In this document: positions 17,506-27,379 of the stretch, piece after piece
How the letters are laid out: each line of letters starts with the position of its first letter
How positions within the stretch are numbered: the stretch's first letter is position 1
Source of the DNA: Pandoraea captiosa
GTDB taxonomy: Bacteria > Pseudomonadota > Gammaproteobacteria > Burkholderiales > Burkholderiaceae
Reading direction: 5' to 3'
DNA length: 64,000 bases
Assembly: GCF_902459775.1 (NCBI RefSeq)
Contig: NZ_CABPSQ010000003.1
Location: 496,001-560,000 of the forward strand
Program-made: the position numbers and the translations under genes
Notes under the pieces: model-generated
What the model was told of the DNA's origin: nothing
The model's input: the letters and a program-made list of their open reading frames with translations, nothing else
Database searches by the model: none

Positions 17506-18621
17506 ATGCCTGCCCGCCGCACCCGCGCCATCGAACGACCTGAACAGGCAACCGACCGGATCATCTTGAAAGCACCCGTCCAAGAATTCACCGCCCCGCG
17601 CGACGACAATCGCCGTCTGGCCAATCTCTGCGGCCCGCTCGACGAAAACCTGCGTCAGATCGAACAGGCGCTCGACGTCTCGATCACCCGGCGCGGCCAT
17701 CGCTTCTCCGTGCGCGGCAAGAGCGCCGCCGTCGCCACCCAGGCGCTCGAGAGCTTCTACAACCGTGCGACCGAGGCGTTGTCCGTGGACGACATCCAGC
17801 TCGGTCTCGTGGAAACACGCCAGGGCCTCGCGCCTACGGTGCGTCACGGCGACGACAACCCGTTCGCCGCCGGGCAGACGGAAGACGGCTCGCCGGTGTT
17901 GCACACGCGCCGCAGCGATCTGCACGGGCGCACGCCGGCGCAACGCGAATACCTCAAGCAGATCCTCTCGCACGACGTGACGTTCGGCATCGGCCCTGCC
18001 GGTACCGGCAAAACGTACCTCGCGGTGGCATGCGCCGTCGATGCGCTCGAGCGCGACGCCGTCAAGCGCATCGTGCTCACGCGCCCGGCGGTCGAAGCCG
18101 GCGAGCGTCTGGGCTTTCTGCCCGGCGATCTGGCGCAGAAGGTCGACCCGTATCTGCGCCCGCTTTACGACGCGCTGTACGACCTGCTCGGCTTCGACAA
18201 GACGCAGAAGTATTTCGAGAAGCAGATGATCGAGATCGCACCGCTCGCGTATATGCGCGGCCGCACGCTCAATCACGCGTTCATCATTCTGGACGAGGCG
18301 CAAAACACCACGCCGGAACAGATGAAGATGTTCCTCACGCGAATCGGCTTCGGCAGCAAGGCGGTGGTGACCGGCGACACGACACAGGTCGACTTGCCGC
18401 GCGGCCAGAAGAGCGGTCTGATGGAAGCGCAGGTCATTCTGAAGAACGTGCGCGGAATCGCCATGACGCGCTTCACGAGCGTGGACGTCGTGCGTCACCC
18501 GCTTGTCGCACGCATCGTCGAAGCATACGACGAGCACGCGCAGCACGTGGAAGCCGGACTCGACCTGCCCGCATCGGAGCGCCCCGCGCGCGCGTCGCGC
18601 GCCGCCGGAGGCAAGGCATGA
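17506..18621 (+). CDS. PhoH-family ATPase (PhoL/YbeZ)
   Basis: A cytoplasmic ATPase of 371 residues with Walker A GPAGTGKT at 163-170 and Walker [10 protein letters not shown]. It belongs to the YbeZ branch, which works with YbeY in rRNA and ribosome quality processes. The ATG at 17506 gives a short basic leader; an in-frame TTG at 17566 (LKAPVQEF) is an alternative start used by some relatives. Its stop overlaps ybeY by four bases. Confidence 0.93.
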   Translation: MPARRTRAIERPEQATDRIILKAPVQEFTAPRDDNRRLANLCGPLDENLRQIEQALDVSITRRGHRFSVRGKSAAVATQALESFYNRATEALSVDDIQLGLVETRQGLAPTVRHGDDNPFAAGQTEDGSPVLHTRRSDLHGRTPAQREYLKQILSHDVTFGIGPAGTGKTYLAVACAVDALERDAVKRIVLTRPAVEAGERLGFLPGDLAQKVDPYLRPLYDALYDLLGFDKTQKYFEKQMIEIAPLAYMRGRTLNHAFIILDEAQNTTPEQMKMFLTRIGFGSKAVVTGDTTQVDLPRGQKSGLMEAQVILKNVRGIAMTRFTSVDVVRHPLVARIVEAYDEHAQHVEAGLDLPASERPARASRAAGGKA

Positions 18622-19181
18622 GCATCGGGAGTCCCCGTGCGCCACGCCACGCGCTCACGCTGACGAACCAGTTCGTGGCGGGCGCCGCATTCGCGTCGCA
18701 CAAGGCCTTGCTCACGCGTACCGCCGTGCGCCGCTGGGTGCAGGCCGCCCTGCTGGCCGACGCCGAACTCACGCTGCGCTTCGTCGACGCCGAAGAAGGC
18801 CAGACCCTCAATCGCGGCTATCGCGGCAAGGATTACGCCACGAACGTGCTCACGTTCGCTTACGCGCAGGACGAGAACGATCCGGTGACGGGCGACATCG
18901 TGCTGTGCTGCCCGGTGGTCGAGCGCGAAGCGAACGAACAGGGCATTTCGCTCGAAGCCCATTACGCGCATCTGATCGTGCACGGTGTGCTGCACGCACA
19001 AGGCTACGATCACGAGGAAGACGACGAAGCGCAGGAAATGGAAAGCCTGGAAACCGAGATTCTCGCCGGTCTGGGCTATGCCGATCCCTACGCCGCGGAG
19101 AAATCGCCGACCTCGACACAGGCCGTGCCATCCCCCCAACCGCCCGACGCTCGCAAGCCGGCCAAATCGCGCCGCGCCTGA
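18618..19181 (+). CDS. ybeY: endoribonuclease YbeY, rRNA maturation factor
   Basis: A single-strand-specific zinc endoribonuclease acting in 16S rRNA 3' end maturation and 70S quality control. It has 187 residues, and the zinc motif [11 protein letters not shown] (H-x3-H-x5-H) is intact. Compared with E. coli (155 residues) there is a C-terminal extension of about 25 residues rich in Pro, Lys and Ser. It overlaps phoH (ATGA) and is followed 10 bases later by the chaC gene. Confidence 0.96.
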   Translation: MSIGSPRAPRHALTLTNQFVAGAAFASHKALLTRTAVRRWVQAALLADAELTLRFVDAEEGQTLNRGYRGKDYATNVLTFAYAQDENDPVTGDIVLCCPVVEREANEQGISLEAHYAHLIVHGVLHAQGYDHEEDDEAQEMESLETEILAGLGYADPYAAEKSPTSTQAVPSPQPPDARKPAKSRRA

Positions 19182-19191
19182 CCGACATCCC

Positions 19192-19887
19192 ATGGACCGT
19201 ATCCCCGATCGACCGACCGCCCCTGACGCCAGCGAAACCGCACAGGCCAGCCTCTCGAGCGGGCCCGGATGCACGCGATATCCGCCCGACCTCGGCGTAT
19301 CGCGTCACCTGACGCAGGAAGAGATGAGCGCATCGCTGGACGCTGCGCTCGTCGACTGGGACGGTCGCGAGGATCTGTGGATCTTCGCGTACGGGTCGCT
19401 CATCTGGAATCCCGGCATGCCGGTCGAGGAAAGCCATCGCGCTCGCGTACACGGCTATCACCGGGGGCTGTATCTGTGGTCGCGCGTCAATCGCGGCACG
19501 CCCGAGCAGCCGGGACTCGTGCTGGCGCTCGACCGGGGCGGTTCGTGTGCGGGCGTGGCGATGCGGCTCGCGGCCCGGCATGCGCGCGCGGAACTCGAAA
19601 CGCTCTGGTATCGGGAGATGGCGATGGGCTCGTACCGCCCGATGTGGCTCAATTGCCAGTTGGCGGACGGTCGGACGAAACCCGGGCTGGCGTTCGTCAT
19701 GCGGCGCGAAGCTGTGAGCTACGCCGGGCGTCTGCCCGACGCCATCATCCGCCAGGTCTTCGATCAGGCGCAGGGACGCTACGGCACTACGCACGACTAC
19801 GTCGCCCGCACGGTCAAGGCGCTGCGCGAAGCCGGCATGCCCGATCCGGCGCTCGAAGCCTTGCTGCACCGCTGCGGTGCAAAGTGA
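19192..19887 (+). CDS. chaC: ChaC-like gamma-glutamylcyclotransferase
   Basis: A cytosolic enzyme expected to cleave glutathione to 5-oxoproline and Cys-Gly. It has 231 residues with the substrate-loop motif FAYGSLIWNPGMP at about 64-76 and an RGTPEQPGLVLAL stretch typical of ChaC; the catalytic glutamate is not placed with certainty. About 50 residues of unlike sequence precede the domain. It interrupts the ybeY-corC pair that is contiguous in many bacteria, lying 10 bases after ybeY and 216 before corC, so it is probably read with ybeY. Confidence 0.88.
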   Translation: MDRIPDRPTAPDASETAQASLSSGPGCTRYPPDLGVSRHLTQEEMSASLDAALVDWDGREDLWIFAYGSLIWNPGMPVEESHRARVHGYHRGLYLWSRVNRGTPEQPGLVLALDRGGSCAGVAMRLAARHARAELETLWYREMAMGSYRPMWLNCQLADGRTKPGLAFVMRREAVSYAGRLPDAIIRQVFDQAQGRYGTTHDYVARTVKALREAGMPDPALEALLHRCGAK

Positions 19888-20103
19888 TTCCGGAGGCGCG
19901 TGATAGCCGGTCCGTTTCGGGTGACCACGACGCGATTGCGGGCCACCTGACGAACCACCGAAATGTCCTGAAATACGCACATCGTCGCGCGCGCCCCCGG
20001 CGATACCGGAATGCGGGCCGTCTGACGCGGAGATGCCGCACATCTGGTGTATCCTTGAGCTTCCTGTAACAGCTCGGCGTCCGCCCAACTTGGACGCGCC
20101 GTC

Positions 20104-20979
20104 ATGAACGACCCTTATCCCAGTCGACCCGGTCGAAAAAACACCGAAAAACCTCGCTCTCTGCTCGAACGCCTCACCGATCTGATTTCCCCGGAGCCGG
20201 AGTCGCGCGCAGAGCTGCTCGAAATTCTGCAAGACGCGCACGCCCGCAACCTGATGGACGCCGATTCCCTGGCGATGATCGAGGGCGTATTCCAGGTGGC
20301 CGACCTGTGCGCCCGCGACATCATGGTGCCGCGCGCGCAAATGGACGCCATCAACATCGAACAGATTCCCGAAGAATTTGTCCCCTTCGTGCTGGAACAG
20401 GCGCACTCGCGCTATCCGGTCTACGAGGGCAATCGCGACAACATCATCGGCATTCTGCTCGCCAAGGATCTGCTGCGTTACTACGCCAATCATGACTTCG
20501 ACGTGCGCGACATGCTGCGCCCGGCCGTGTTCATTCCGGAGTCGAAGCGCCTGAACGTGCTGCTGCACGACTTCCGCGTCAATCGCAACCACATCGCCAT
20601 CGTCGTGGACGAATACGGCGGCGTGGCAGGACTCATCACGATCGAAGACGTGCTGGAGCAAATCGTCGGCGACATCGAAGACGAGTACGACTTCGACGAA
20701 GAAGAAGACAACATCATCGCGGCGCCCGACGGCACGTATCGCATTCGCGCGCTCACGGAAATCGAGCAATTCAACGAAGCGTTCGGCACGCAGTTCCACG
20801 ACGACGAAAACGACACGATCGGCGGTATGATCACGCACCAGTTCGGCCGTGTGCCGCGCCGGGGCGAGCGCATGCGCATCGGCAATCTCGTGTTCGAAGT
20901 GCTGCGCGCCGATGGCCGTCAGGTCCACATGCTGCTGTTGCGACGCGTGGAACCGGCACCGGCCGTTCAACCCGAATAA
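20104..20979 (+). CDS. corC: CorC/YbeX family CBS-domain protein (magnesium/cobalt efflux or transport accessory)
   Basis: A protein of 291 residues with no membrane segment. Two CBS domains cover roughly residues 65-190 (DIMVPRAQMDAI, VVDEYGGVAGLITIEDVLEQ), followed by an acidic linker (EDEYDFDEEEDN) and a CorC/HlyC FAD-like domain. E. coli YbeX/CorC is linked to magnesium and cobalt resistance and to ribosome homeostasis. It is 27 bases before lnt, the usual pair. Confidence 0.94.
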   Translation: MNDPYPSRPGRKNTEKPRSLLERLTDLISPEPESRAELLEILQDAHARNLMDADSLAMIEGVFQVADLCARDIMVPRAQMDAINIEQIPEEFVPFVLEQAHSRYPVYEGNRDNIIGILLAKDLLRYYANHDFDVRDMLRPAVFIPESKRLNVLLHDFRVNRNHIAIVVDEYGGVAGLITIEDVLEQIVGDIEDEYDFDEEEDNIIAAPDGTYRIRALTEIEQFNEAFGTQFHDDENDTIGGMITHQFGRVPRRGERMRIGNLVFEVLRADGRQVHMLLLRRVEPAPAVQPE

Positions 20980-21006
20980 CGCCCGCGTCACTCAACTCAA
21001 CGATCC

Positions 21007-22569
21007 ATGCAGGAAATGACCGTCCACGCGCCCGAGCGGCGCTCGTGGCCGGCCTGGCGTGCCCGAGCGCTCGCCGGTCTGGCCGGCCTCGCGCAAACCC
21101 TGGCGTTCGCGCCGCGCGACTTCTGGTGGCTGCAACTGCTCGCGATGGCGGGACTGTTCGCGCTCGTCGAGCGCAGCACCTCGTCACGTCAGGCACTCTG
21201 GCTGGGCGGCAGCTTCGGCGCCATGTCGTTCGTGAGCGGTATCTGGTGGCTCTACGTCAGCATGCACACCTACGGCGGCATGCCCGGGGTCATGGCGGGC
21301 GCGGCGGTCGTTCTGTTCTCGCTCTATCTCGCGATTTATCCCGCGCTCGCAGCGTTCGTCACGCGCATCGTCCCGGCGCCCGGTCCGTGGCGCGCCCTTG
21401 CCTTTGCCGGGGCGTGGACGCTGGCCGAATGGCTGCGCGGCACCGTCTTCACCGGCTTTCCCTGGCTCTCGCCCGGCTACGCCCACGTGGACGGCCCGCT
21501 CGCTGGCTTCGCACCGCTGCTCGGCGTCTACGGCATCACGGGGCTCGCCGCACTGGCCGCCGCCTGGGTTGCCCGTGCGATTCTGCCTGTCGTCGAGACT
21601 GCACCGATCGCACGACGCCTGGGCGCCATCGTCGGCGTGCTCGCCCTCATGGGGATCGGTGCGGGGCTGGCGCGTCATGCCTGGACCGCGCCATCCGGCC
21701 AGCCGATCTCGGTGCGCCTGCTGCAAGGCAACGTGCCACAAGACATGAAGTTCGAGCGCGCGGGCATCGATCACGCCATGGCGATGTATCGCGACATGAT
21801 CGTGGCGGCCCCTGCCGACCTCATCATCACGCCGGAAACCGCGTTTCCGGTGCTGCTGCAAGGCATCCCGCCCGAAGTCGCCACACCGATCCGCGAGTTT
21901 GCGGATCGCACCGGCTCACATGTGGTGCTCGGCGCGGTCGGGGCAACGCTGACCGATCGCGGCCCGACCGATCTGACGAACAGTCTGTTTGGGGTGACGC
22001 CGCGAGACCAGACGCTTTACCGTTACGACAAACACCACCTCGTGCCCTTCGGTGAATTCGTGCCGTGGGGCTTTCGCTGGTTCGTCGACATGATGCACAT
22101 CCCGCTGGGCGATTTCCTGCGCGGCACCGCCACGCCGGGCGGCTTCCCGGTCCGCGACCAGCGCGTGGCGCTCGACATCTGCTACGAGGACTTGTTCGGC
22201 GAGGAAATCGCGCAGGCGCTGCGCAATATGCCGGCGCCCGCGACCGTGCTTGCGAACTCGACCAACCTCGCGTGGTTCGGCGATACCGTCGCACTCGATC
22301 AGCACTTGCAGATCGCCCGCATGCGCACGCTTGAGACGGGGCGTCCAATGCTGCGCGCCACCAACACCGGCGCGACCGCCATCATCGACGCACACGGCAA
22401 CGTGCAGGCGCGCCTGCCGGCGATGACCGTCGGCGCGCTCACCGGCAACGTCCAGCCATATGGCGGCCTTACGCCTTACGTTCGCTTCGGCAACCTGCCC
22501 GCATTGGGCCTCGCGCTCGTGGCGCTCGGGTTCGGGGTCGGTGTGGCGATGAAGCGCCGCTCGCGCTGA
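21007..22569 (+). CDS. lnt: apolipoprotein N-acyltransferase
   Basis: An inner-membrane enzyme that adds the third acyl chain to lipoproteins. It has 520 residues, with about seven membrane segments in the N-terminal half and a periplasmic nitrilase domain. The catalytic triad is visible: Glu in ITPETAFPV, Lys in YDKHHLVPFGEF, Cys in DICYEDLFGEE. It ends the miaB-lnt run. The lipoproteins LptE and BamE elsewhere in the window are expected substrates. Confidence 0.96.
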   Translation: MQEMTVHAPERRSWPAWRARALAGLAGLAQTLAFAPRDFWWLQLLAMAGLFALVERSTSSRQALWLGGSFGAMSFVSGIWWLYVSMHTYGGMPGVMAGAAVVLFSLYLAIYPALAAFVTRIVPAPGPWRALAFAGAWTLAEWLRGTVFTGFPWLSPGYAHVDGPLAGFAPLLGVYGITGLAALAAAWVARAILPVVETAPIARRLGAIVGVLALMGIGAGLARHAWTAPSGQPISVRLLQGNVPQDMKFERAGIDHAMAMYRDMIVAAPADLIITPETAFPVLLQGIPPEVATPIREFADRTGSHVVLGAVGATLTDRGPTDLTNSLFGVTPRDQTLYRYDKHHLVPFGEFVPWGFRWFVDMMHIPLGDFLRGTATPGGFPVRDQRVALDICYEDLFGEEIAQALRNMPAPATVLANSTNLAWFGDTVALDQHLQIARMRTLETGRPMLRATNTGATAIIDAHGNVQARLPAMTVGALTGNVQPYGGLTPYVRFGNLPALGLALVALGFGVGVAMKRRSR

Positions 22570-22688
22570 GCGCGAAAGCCTCCGTCGCGGGCGCGCTTCG
22601 ACGTAGCAAAACGACACCGGGGGATGCCAAAATCCCCACGTCGTACTCGCCCGCGGCCATCAGCGCCCCGCGCGAGTCGAATTCCCGC

Positions 22689-22741
22689 TAAAATTCAACG
22701 TTTTAGTCTTTCGGCCGCGCTCGCGGCCGGGCCGAAAGACT
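22689..22741 (+). promoter_or_regulatory. glyQS promoter -10 and structured leader
   Basis: TAAAAT (22689-22694) is a good -10, and a transcript would begin near 22701. It would open at once with a perfect 12-bp stem, AGTCTTTCGGCC (22705-22716) with GGCCGAAAGACT (22730-22741), whose loop has an alternative GGCCGCG/CGCGGCC pairing. A short TGCG/CGCA pairing and six T follow at 22741-22761, still before the glyQ start at 22786. It may be an attenuator or an mRNA-stabilising hairpin. No clear -35 is seen. Confidence 0.5.
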
Positions 22742-22785
22742 GCGCAAAATCCGCATTTTTTCCTGTTCGTCCGCGCGAATTCATC

Positions 22786-23736
22786 ATGCTTACCTTTCAA
22801 CAAGTCATCCTGACGTTGCAGGATTACTGGGACAAGCAAGGCTGTGCGTTGCTCCAGCCTTACGACATGGAGGTCGGCGCCGGTACCTCGCACACCGCCA
22901 CGTTCCTGCGCGCGATCGGCCCGGAGCCGTGGCGCGCCGCCTATGTGCAGCCGTCGCGCCGTCCCAAGGATGGCCGTTACGGTGAGAACCCGAACCGCAT
23001 GCAGCATTACTACCAGTATCAGGTCGTGCTCAAGCCGGCGCCGGAGAACATTCTCGACCTGTATCTGGGGTCGCTGCGCGCGCTCGGTCTCGACCTGACC
23101 GAGAACGACGTGCGCTTCGTGGAAGACGATTGGGAAAACCCGACGCTCGGCGCCTGGGGTCTGGGCTGGGAAGTGTGGCTCAACGGCATGGAAGTCACGC
23201 AGTTCACCTACTTCCAGCAGGTCGGCGGACTCGATTGCAAGCCGGTGCTCGGCGAAATCACGTACGGCATCGAGCGTCTGGCCATGTATCTGCAACAGGT
23301 GGAGAACGTCTACGACCTGGTGTGGACGGAATGGGAAGAGCAAACGGCCGACGGCCCGGTCAAGCGTCGCCTGACCTACGGCGACGTGTTCCATCAGAAC
23401 GAAGTCGAGCAGTCGACCTACAACTTCGAGCATTCGAACCAGCCGATGCTGTTCAGCTTCTTCGACAACTACGAGAGCGAAGCGAAGCGTCTGATCGAAG
23501 CCGAACTGGCGCTGCCGGCTTACGAGATGATTCTCAAAGCCGCGCACACCTTCAACCTGCTCGATGCGCGCGGCGCCATCTCGGTGACCGAGCGCGCGGC
23601 GTACATTGGCCGTATCCGCGCGCTGTCGCGTCTGATCGCACAGGCCTACTACGCGTCGCGTGAAAAACTCGGCTTCCCGATGCTGAACGCGCCGGCCGCC
23701 TCGAACCCAACATCCGCCCAAACGCAAGCCGCATGA
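22786..23736 (+). CDS. glyQ: glycine--tRNA ligase alpha subunit
   Basis: The catalytic (class II) subunit of the heterotetrameric glycyl-tRNA synthetase, 316 residues. It opens [20 protein letters not shown], the conserved N-terminus, so the ATG at 22786 is preferred to in-frame codons further up. Motif-2-like [17 protein letters not shown] is present. It overlaps glyS by four bases. Confidence 0.97.
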   Translation: MLTFQQVILTLQDYWDKQGCALLQPYDMEVGAGTSHTATFLRAIGPEPWRAAYVQPSRRPKDGRYGENPNRMQHYYQYQVVLKPAPENILDLYLGSLRALGLDLTENDVRFVEDDWENPTLGAWGLGWEVWLNGMEVTQFTYFQQVGGLDCKPVLGEITYGIERLAMYLQQVENVYDLVWTEWEEQTADGPVKRRLTYGDVFHQNEVEQSTYNFEHSNQPMLFSFFDNYESEAKRLIEAELALPAYEMILKAAHTFNLLDARGAISVTERAAYIGRIRALSRLIAQAYYASREKLGFPMLNAPAASNPTSAQTQAA

Positions 23737-25853
23737 TGAGCACCGCACAACGCACCCTGCTGGTCGAACTGCTGACCGAAGAACTGCCGCCGAAGGCGCT
23801 GGCGCGTCTGGGTGACGCGTTCGCCGACGGCATCGCCAACGGCCTGCGCACGCGCGGGCTCGTGACCGACGCCAGCGTCGTCACCCCGTACGCCACGCCG
23901 CGCCGTCTGGCCGTCTCGATCACGAACGTGCTCGATCGCGCTCCCGACGCCACCATTCGCGCCAAAGTCCTGCCGGTGTCCGTCGCGCTCGACGCCAACG
24001 GCAACCCCACACCACCGCTCGCGAAGAAACTCGCCGCGATGGGCTTTGCCGACCTGCCGGTCGCGAGCCTGGAGCGCGCCATGGACGGCAAGGCCGAAGC
24101 CTTCTTCCATACCTATACGGCACCGGGCGCCCAACTGGCCGACGCATTGCAGGCATCGCTCGACGAAACACTGGGCAAGCTGCCGATTCCGAAGGTCATG
24201 AGCTACCAGCGCCCGGACGGCGAGACGGTGCAGTTCGTGCGTCCGGTGCATGGCCTGATCGCCCTGCATGGCGAAACGCTCGTGCCGGCCACGGCGATCG
24301 GTCTGGCCTCAGGCACCAAGACGCAAGGACATCGCTTCCTGTCGGCAGGCGAAGTCGCCATTGCCAACGCAGACGCCTACGCCGCCACGCTCGAGCGCGA
24401 AGGCAAGGTGCTCGCGAGCTTCACGGGCCGTCGCGATGCGATCCGCGCGCAATTGCTCGACGCCGCCGGCAACGACCACGTGGTGATGCCGGACGCGCTG
24501 CTCGACGAAGTGACCGCACTCGTCGAATGGCCCGCGATCTACGCCTGTCACTTCGAGTCGGAATTCCTCGCCGTGCCGCAGGAATGTCTGATTCTGACGA
24601 TGCAGACGAACCAGAAGTACTTCGCGCTCACCGACAAGCCGCTCGCCGACGGGGGTCGCCTCACGAACCGCTTCCTGATCGTCTCCAACATCGCGACGGA
24701 CAAGCCCGAACAGATCGTCACGGGTAACGAACGGGTGGTGCGTCCGCGTCTGGCCGATGCGAAGTTCTTCTTCGAGCAGGACAAGAAGAAGCCGCTGGCC
24801 GATCGCGTGCCGCTGCTCGCCAACGTCGTTTATCACAACAAGCTGGGCTCGCAGTACGAGCGCACGCAACGTCTGGTGAAGCTCGCCGGTGCGATCTCGC
24901 ACATGATCGGCGCAGACGCTGACGGCGTGAAACTGGCCGAGCGTGGCGCCTTGCTCGCCAAGGCGGACCTGCTGACCGACATGGTCGGCGAATTCCCCGA
25001 ACTGCAAGGCACCATGGGCACCTACTACGCGCGCAACGACGGTGAAGCCGCCGATGTCGCGCAAGCCTGTTCGGAACACTATCAGCCGCGCTTTGCGGGC
25101 GACGCCCTGCCCGCCAGCCCGACCGGCACGGTGGTCGCGCTGGCCGACAAGCTCGAAACGCTCGTCGGCATCTGGGGCATCGGCCTGCAACCGACCGGCG
25201 AGAAGGACCCGTTCGCACTGCGTCGCCATGCCCTGGGCATCGTGCGCATGCTCATCGAGAAGCGTCTGCCGGTGCTGCTGCCGGAACTGCTGCATGTGAC
25301 GTACAAGCAATTCACGACGGGCGTGGCCGATGACGGTTATCTGGGCGACGTGTATCAGTTCGTGCTCGATCGTCTGCGCGGTTATCTGCGCGAGCGTGGC
25401 TACGCCGCCAACGAGATCGAAGCCGTGCTGGCAGAGCAGCCGAAGTATCTGGGCGATCTGATCGAGCGTCTGGATGCCGTGCGCGCGTTCTCGGCACTGC
25501 CGCAAGCCGAGGCCCTCGCCGCAGCCAACAAGCGTATCGGCAACATCCTCAAGAAGACGGCGCCGCCGGCTGACGGCACGATCTCGCCGGATCTGTTGCT
25601 GGAACCGGCCGAGAAGGCGCTTGCTGCCGCACTCGAGAAAGTGACGCCGGCGGTCGAGCAGAAGTTCGAGGCGCGCGAGTACGCCCAGGCGCTCTCCGCG
25701 CTTGCCGAACTGCGCGACGCGGTCGACGCCTTCTTCAACGACGTGATGGTGATGGCCGACGAGGAGGCGCTGCGCAACAATCGCCTCGCGTTGCTCAAGA
25801 ACCTGCACTTCCAGATGAACCGCGTGGCCGATCTCTCGAAGCTCGCCGCCTGA
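23733..25853 (+). CDS. glyS: glycine--tRNA ligase beta subunit
   Basis: The tRNA-binding subunit, 706 residues, paired with GlyQ. The N-terminus [15 protein letters not shown] and an internal HD-like region followed by a DALR-type anticodon-binding C-terminus match the family. Its start overlaps the glyQ stop (ATGATGA), so a start at either of two adjacent Met codons is possible. Confidence 0.97.
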   Translation: MMSTAQRTLLVELLTEELPPKALARLGDAFADGIANGLRTRGLVTDASVVTPYATPRRLAVSITNVLDRAPDATIRAKVLPVSVALDANGNPTPPLAKKLAAMGFADLPVASLERAMDGKAEAFFHTYTAPGAQLADALQASLDETLGKLPIPKVMSYQRPDGETVQFVRPVHGLIALHGETLVPATAIGLASGTKTQGHRFLSAGEVAIANADAYAATLEREGKVLASFTGRRDAIRAQLLDAAGNDHVVMPDALLDEVTALVEWPAIYACHFESEFLAVPQECLILTMQTNQKYFALTDKPLADGGRLTNRFLIVSNIATDKPEQIVTGNERVVRPRLADAKFFFEQDKKKPLADRVPLLANVVYHNKLGSQYERTQRLVKLAGAISHMIGADADGVKLAERGALLAKADLLTDMVGEFPELQGTMGTYYARNDGEAADVAQACSEHYQPRFAGDALPASPTGTVVALADKLETLVGIWGIGLQPTGEKDPFALRRHALGIVRMLIEKRLPVLLPELLHVTYKQFTTGVADDGYLGDVYQFVLDRLRGYLRERGYAANEIEAVLAEQPKYLGDLIERLDAVRAFSALPQAEALAAANKRIGNILKKTAPPADGTISPDLLLEPAEKALAAALEKVTPAVEQKFEAREYAQALSALAELRDAVDAFFNDVMVMADEEALRNNRLALLKNLHFQMNRVADLSKLAA

Positions 25854-25880
25854 TGTTCCCACGAGTCAACTGAGCTCCTC

Positions 25881-26465
25881 ATGGATTCGCGCAAAGATCG
25901 CACACCCGGCCCCGCCGCCCGCAAACTCGTGATTCTCGACCGGGACGGCGTCATCAACGCCGACTCGGATCAATTCATCAAGTCGACGGACGAGTGGGTA
26001 CCGCTGCCCGGTAGTCTGGAGGCCATCGGCCGGTTGAATCAGGCCGGGTATCGTGTGGTGGTCGCGACGAATCAGTCGGGTGTCGGGCGCGGTCTTTTCG
26101 ATATGGCGACGCTCGGCGCCATGCACGCGAAGATGTCGAAGCTGGCGGCCGCCGCCGGTGGACGCATCGACGCGGTGTTCTTCTGCCCGCATACGTCGGT
26201 CGATGCGTGCGATTGCCGCAAGCCGAAACCCGGACTCTTCCAGGAAATCGCGCGACGCTACGAAGTCGACCTGACCGGCGTGCCGGCCGTGGGCGACTCG
26301 TTGCGCGATTTGCAGGCCGCGGCGGCCGTGGGCGCGATGCCGCATCTGGTGCTCACCGGCAAGGGCAAGAAAACACTCGCGGCCGGTAACCTGCCCGAAG
26401 GCACGCGCGTACATGACAGTCTGGCGGCCTTCGTCAACGATCTGCTCGCCGACGAGGACGCTTAA
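25881..26465 (+). CDS. gmhB: D-glycero-beta-D-manno-heptose 1,7-bisphosphate 7-phosphatase
   Basis: A HAD-family phosphatase in ADP-heptose synthesis for the LPS inner core, 194 residues. The nucleophile motif is LDRDGVIN, and motif II is ATNQSGVGRG. The zinc knuckle of the GmhB branch is CPHTSVDACDC, and GDSLRDLQAA gives the final acidic motif. It lies 27 bases after glyS and 85 before plsC. Confidence 0.95.
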   Translation: MDSRKDRTPGPAARKLVILDRDGVINADSDQFIKSTDEWVPLPGSLEAIGRLNQAGYRVVVATNQSGVGRGLFDMATLGAMHAKMSKLAAAAGGRIDAVFFCPHTSVDACDCRKPKPGLFQEIARRYEVDLTGVPAVGDSLRDLQAAAAVGAMPHLVLTGKGKKTLAAGNLPEGTRVHDSLAAFVNDLLADEDA

Positions 26466-26490
26466 CTACGGCGCGCGTCGCCATGCCCCG

Positions 26491-26526
26491 CATATCACGA
26501 ATATCGTGAATATGGCGAATATGGCG
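26491..26526. repeat. four tandem 9-bp repeats at the plsC 5' end
   Basis: CATATCACG, AATATCGTG, AATATGGCG and AATATGGCG stand in tandem. The last two copies each contain an in-frame ATG for plsC, so copy number could change the N-terminus. Confidence 0.8.
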
Positions 26527-26550
26527 ACGAACGCTCTCAGGCCAGAACCC

Positions 26551-27354
26551 ATGCAGCAACTTCGCTCGATCCTTTTCTTCATCTTCCAGATCGTCTGGAC
26601 GATTCCGTACGCCATCGCGTGCATCGTGTCGTTTCCGTTCCTGTCGCGCGTGCAGCGTTACTGGTTTGCGGTCGGCTGGTGCAAGGTGGTGATTCGCGTG
26701 GGCGACAAGCTGTGCGGCATGCGGTATCGCGTCATTGGCCGGGAGAATCTGCCCGAGACGTCGGCGATTCTGCTCTCGAAGCACCAATCGGCCTGGGAGA
26801 CGGTGGCGTTGCCTGCCCTGATGCCGCGACCGCTTTGCTACGTTTTCAAGCGCGAGTTGCTGTATGTGCCGTTCTTCGGCTGGGCGCTGGGTCTGCTGAG
26901 CATGATCCACATCGACCGCCGCAAGGGTACCGACGCCTTTGCATCGGTCGTGACGCAGGGGCGCGAACGTCTTGCCGAGGGAAACTGGATCATCATGTTC
27001 CCGGAGGGCACGCGTACGAAGACCGGCTCGCGCAACAAGTACAAATCGGGTGGCGCTCGTCTGGCGACGGCAACGGGCACGCCGGTCGTGCCGATTGCGC
27101 ACAATGCCGGACGCGTTTGGCCGCGCAACTCGTTCATGAAATTTCCCGGGGAAGTGATCGTCTCGATCGGTCCGGTCATCGAGACGGCGGGCCGCACGGC
27201 CGAGGCCGTCAATGCCGATGTCGCCGAGTGGATCGAGCGCGAGATGATACGCATCGACCCGGCCGCCTATACGTCTAAGCCGAGGACGGGGGCGTCGAAT
27301 ATGTCGGATACGTCGAATACGTCGGATAAGTCCGACACTGCGCCCCGGACCTGA
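26551..27354 (+). CDS. plsC: 1-acyl-sn-glycerol-3-phosphate acyltransferase
   Basis: An inner-membrane enzyme making phosphatidic acid, 267 residues from the ATG at 26551. A hydrophobic N-terminal helix is followed by SKHQSAWET (an H-x4-E form of the acyltransferase motif, common in this group) and FPEGTRTKTGSRNKYKSG. Two in-frame ATGs at 26512 and 26521, created by a 9-bp repeat, would add 13 or 10 residues; no start has a good ribosome site. The C-terminus ends in a second 9-bp repeat array (27295-27339) coding an Asp/Ser/Thr-rich tail. Confidence 0.92.
   Translation: MQQLRSILFFIFQIVWTIPYAIACIVSFPFLSRVQRYWFAVGWCKVVIRVGDKLCGMRYRVIGRENLPETSAILLSKHQSAWETVALPALMPRPLCYVFKRELLYVPFFGWALGLLSMIHIDRRKGTDAFASVVTQGRERLAEGNWIIMFPEGTRTKTGSRNKYKSGGARLATATGTPVVPIAHNAGRVWPRNSFMKFPGEVIVSIGPVIETAGRTAEAVNADVAEWIEREMIRIDPAAYTSKPRTGASNMSDTSNTSDKSDTAPRT
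27295..27339. repeat. 9-bp repeats in the plsC C-terminal codons
   Basis: TCGAATATG, TCGGATACG, TCGAATACG, TCGGATAAG and TCCGACACT are five near-identical units that code the SNMSDTSNTSDKSDT-type tail. Confidence 0.78.
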
Positions 27355-27379
27355 ACGCGCAATCACGCGAGACCGTCTC

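Noticed and set aside
22689-22785. T-box or glycine riboswitch before glyQS
   Set aside because: No T-box sequence or specifier loop is visible, and the sequence does not show glycine aptamer features; only plain hairpins are supported.
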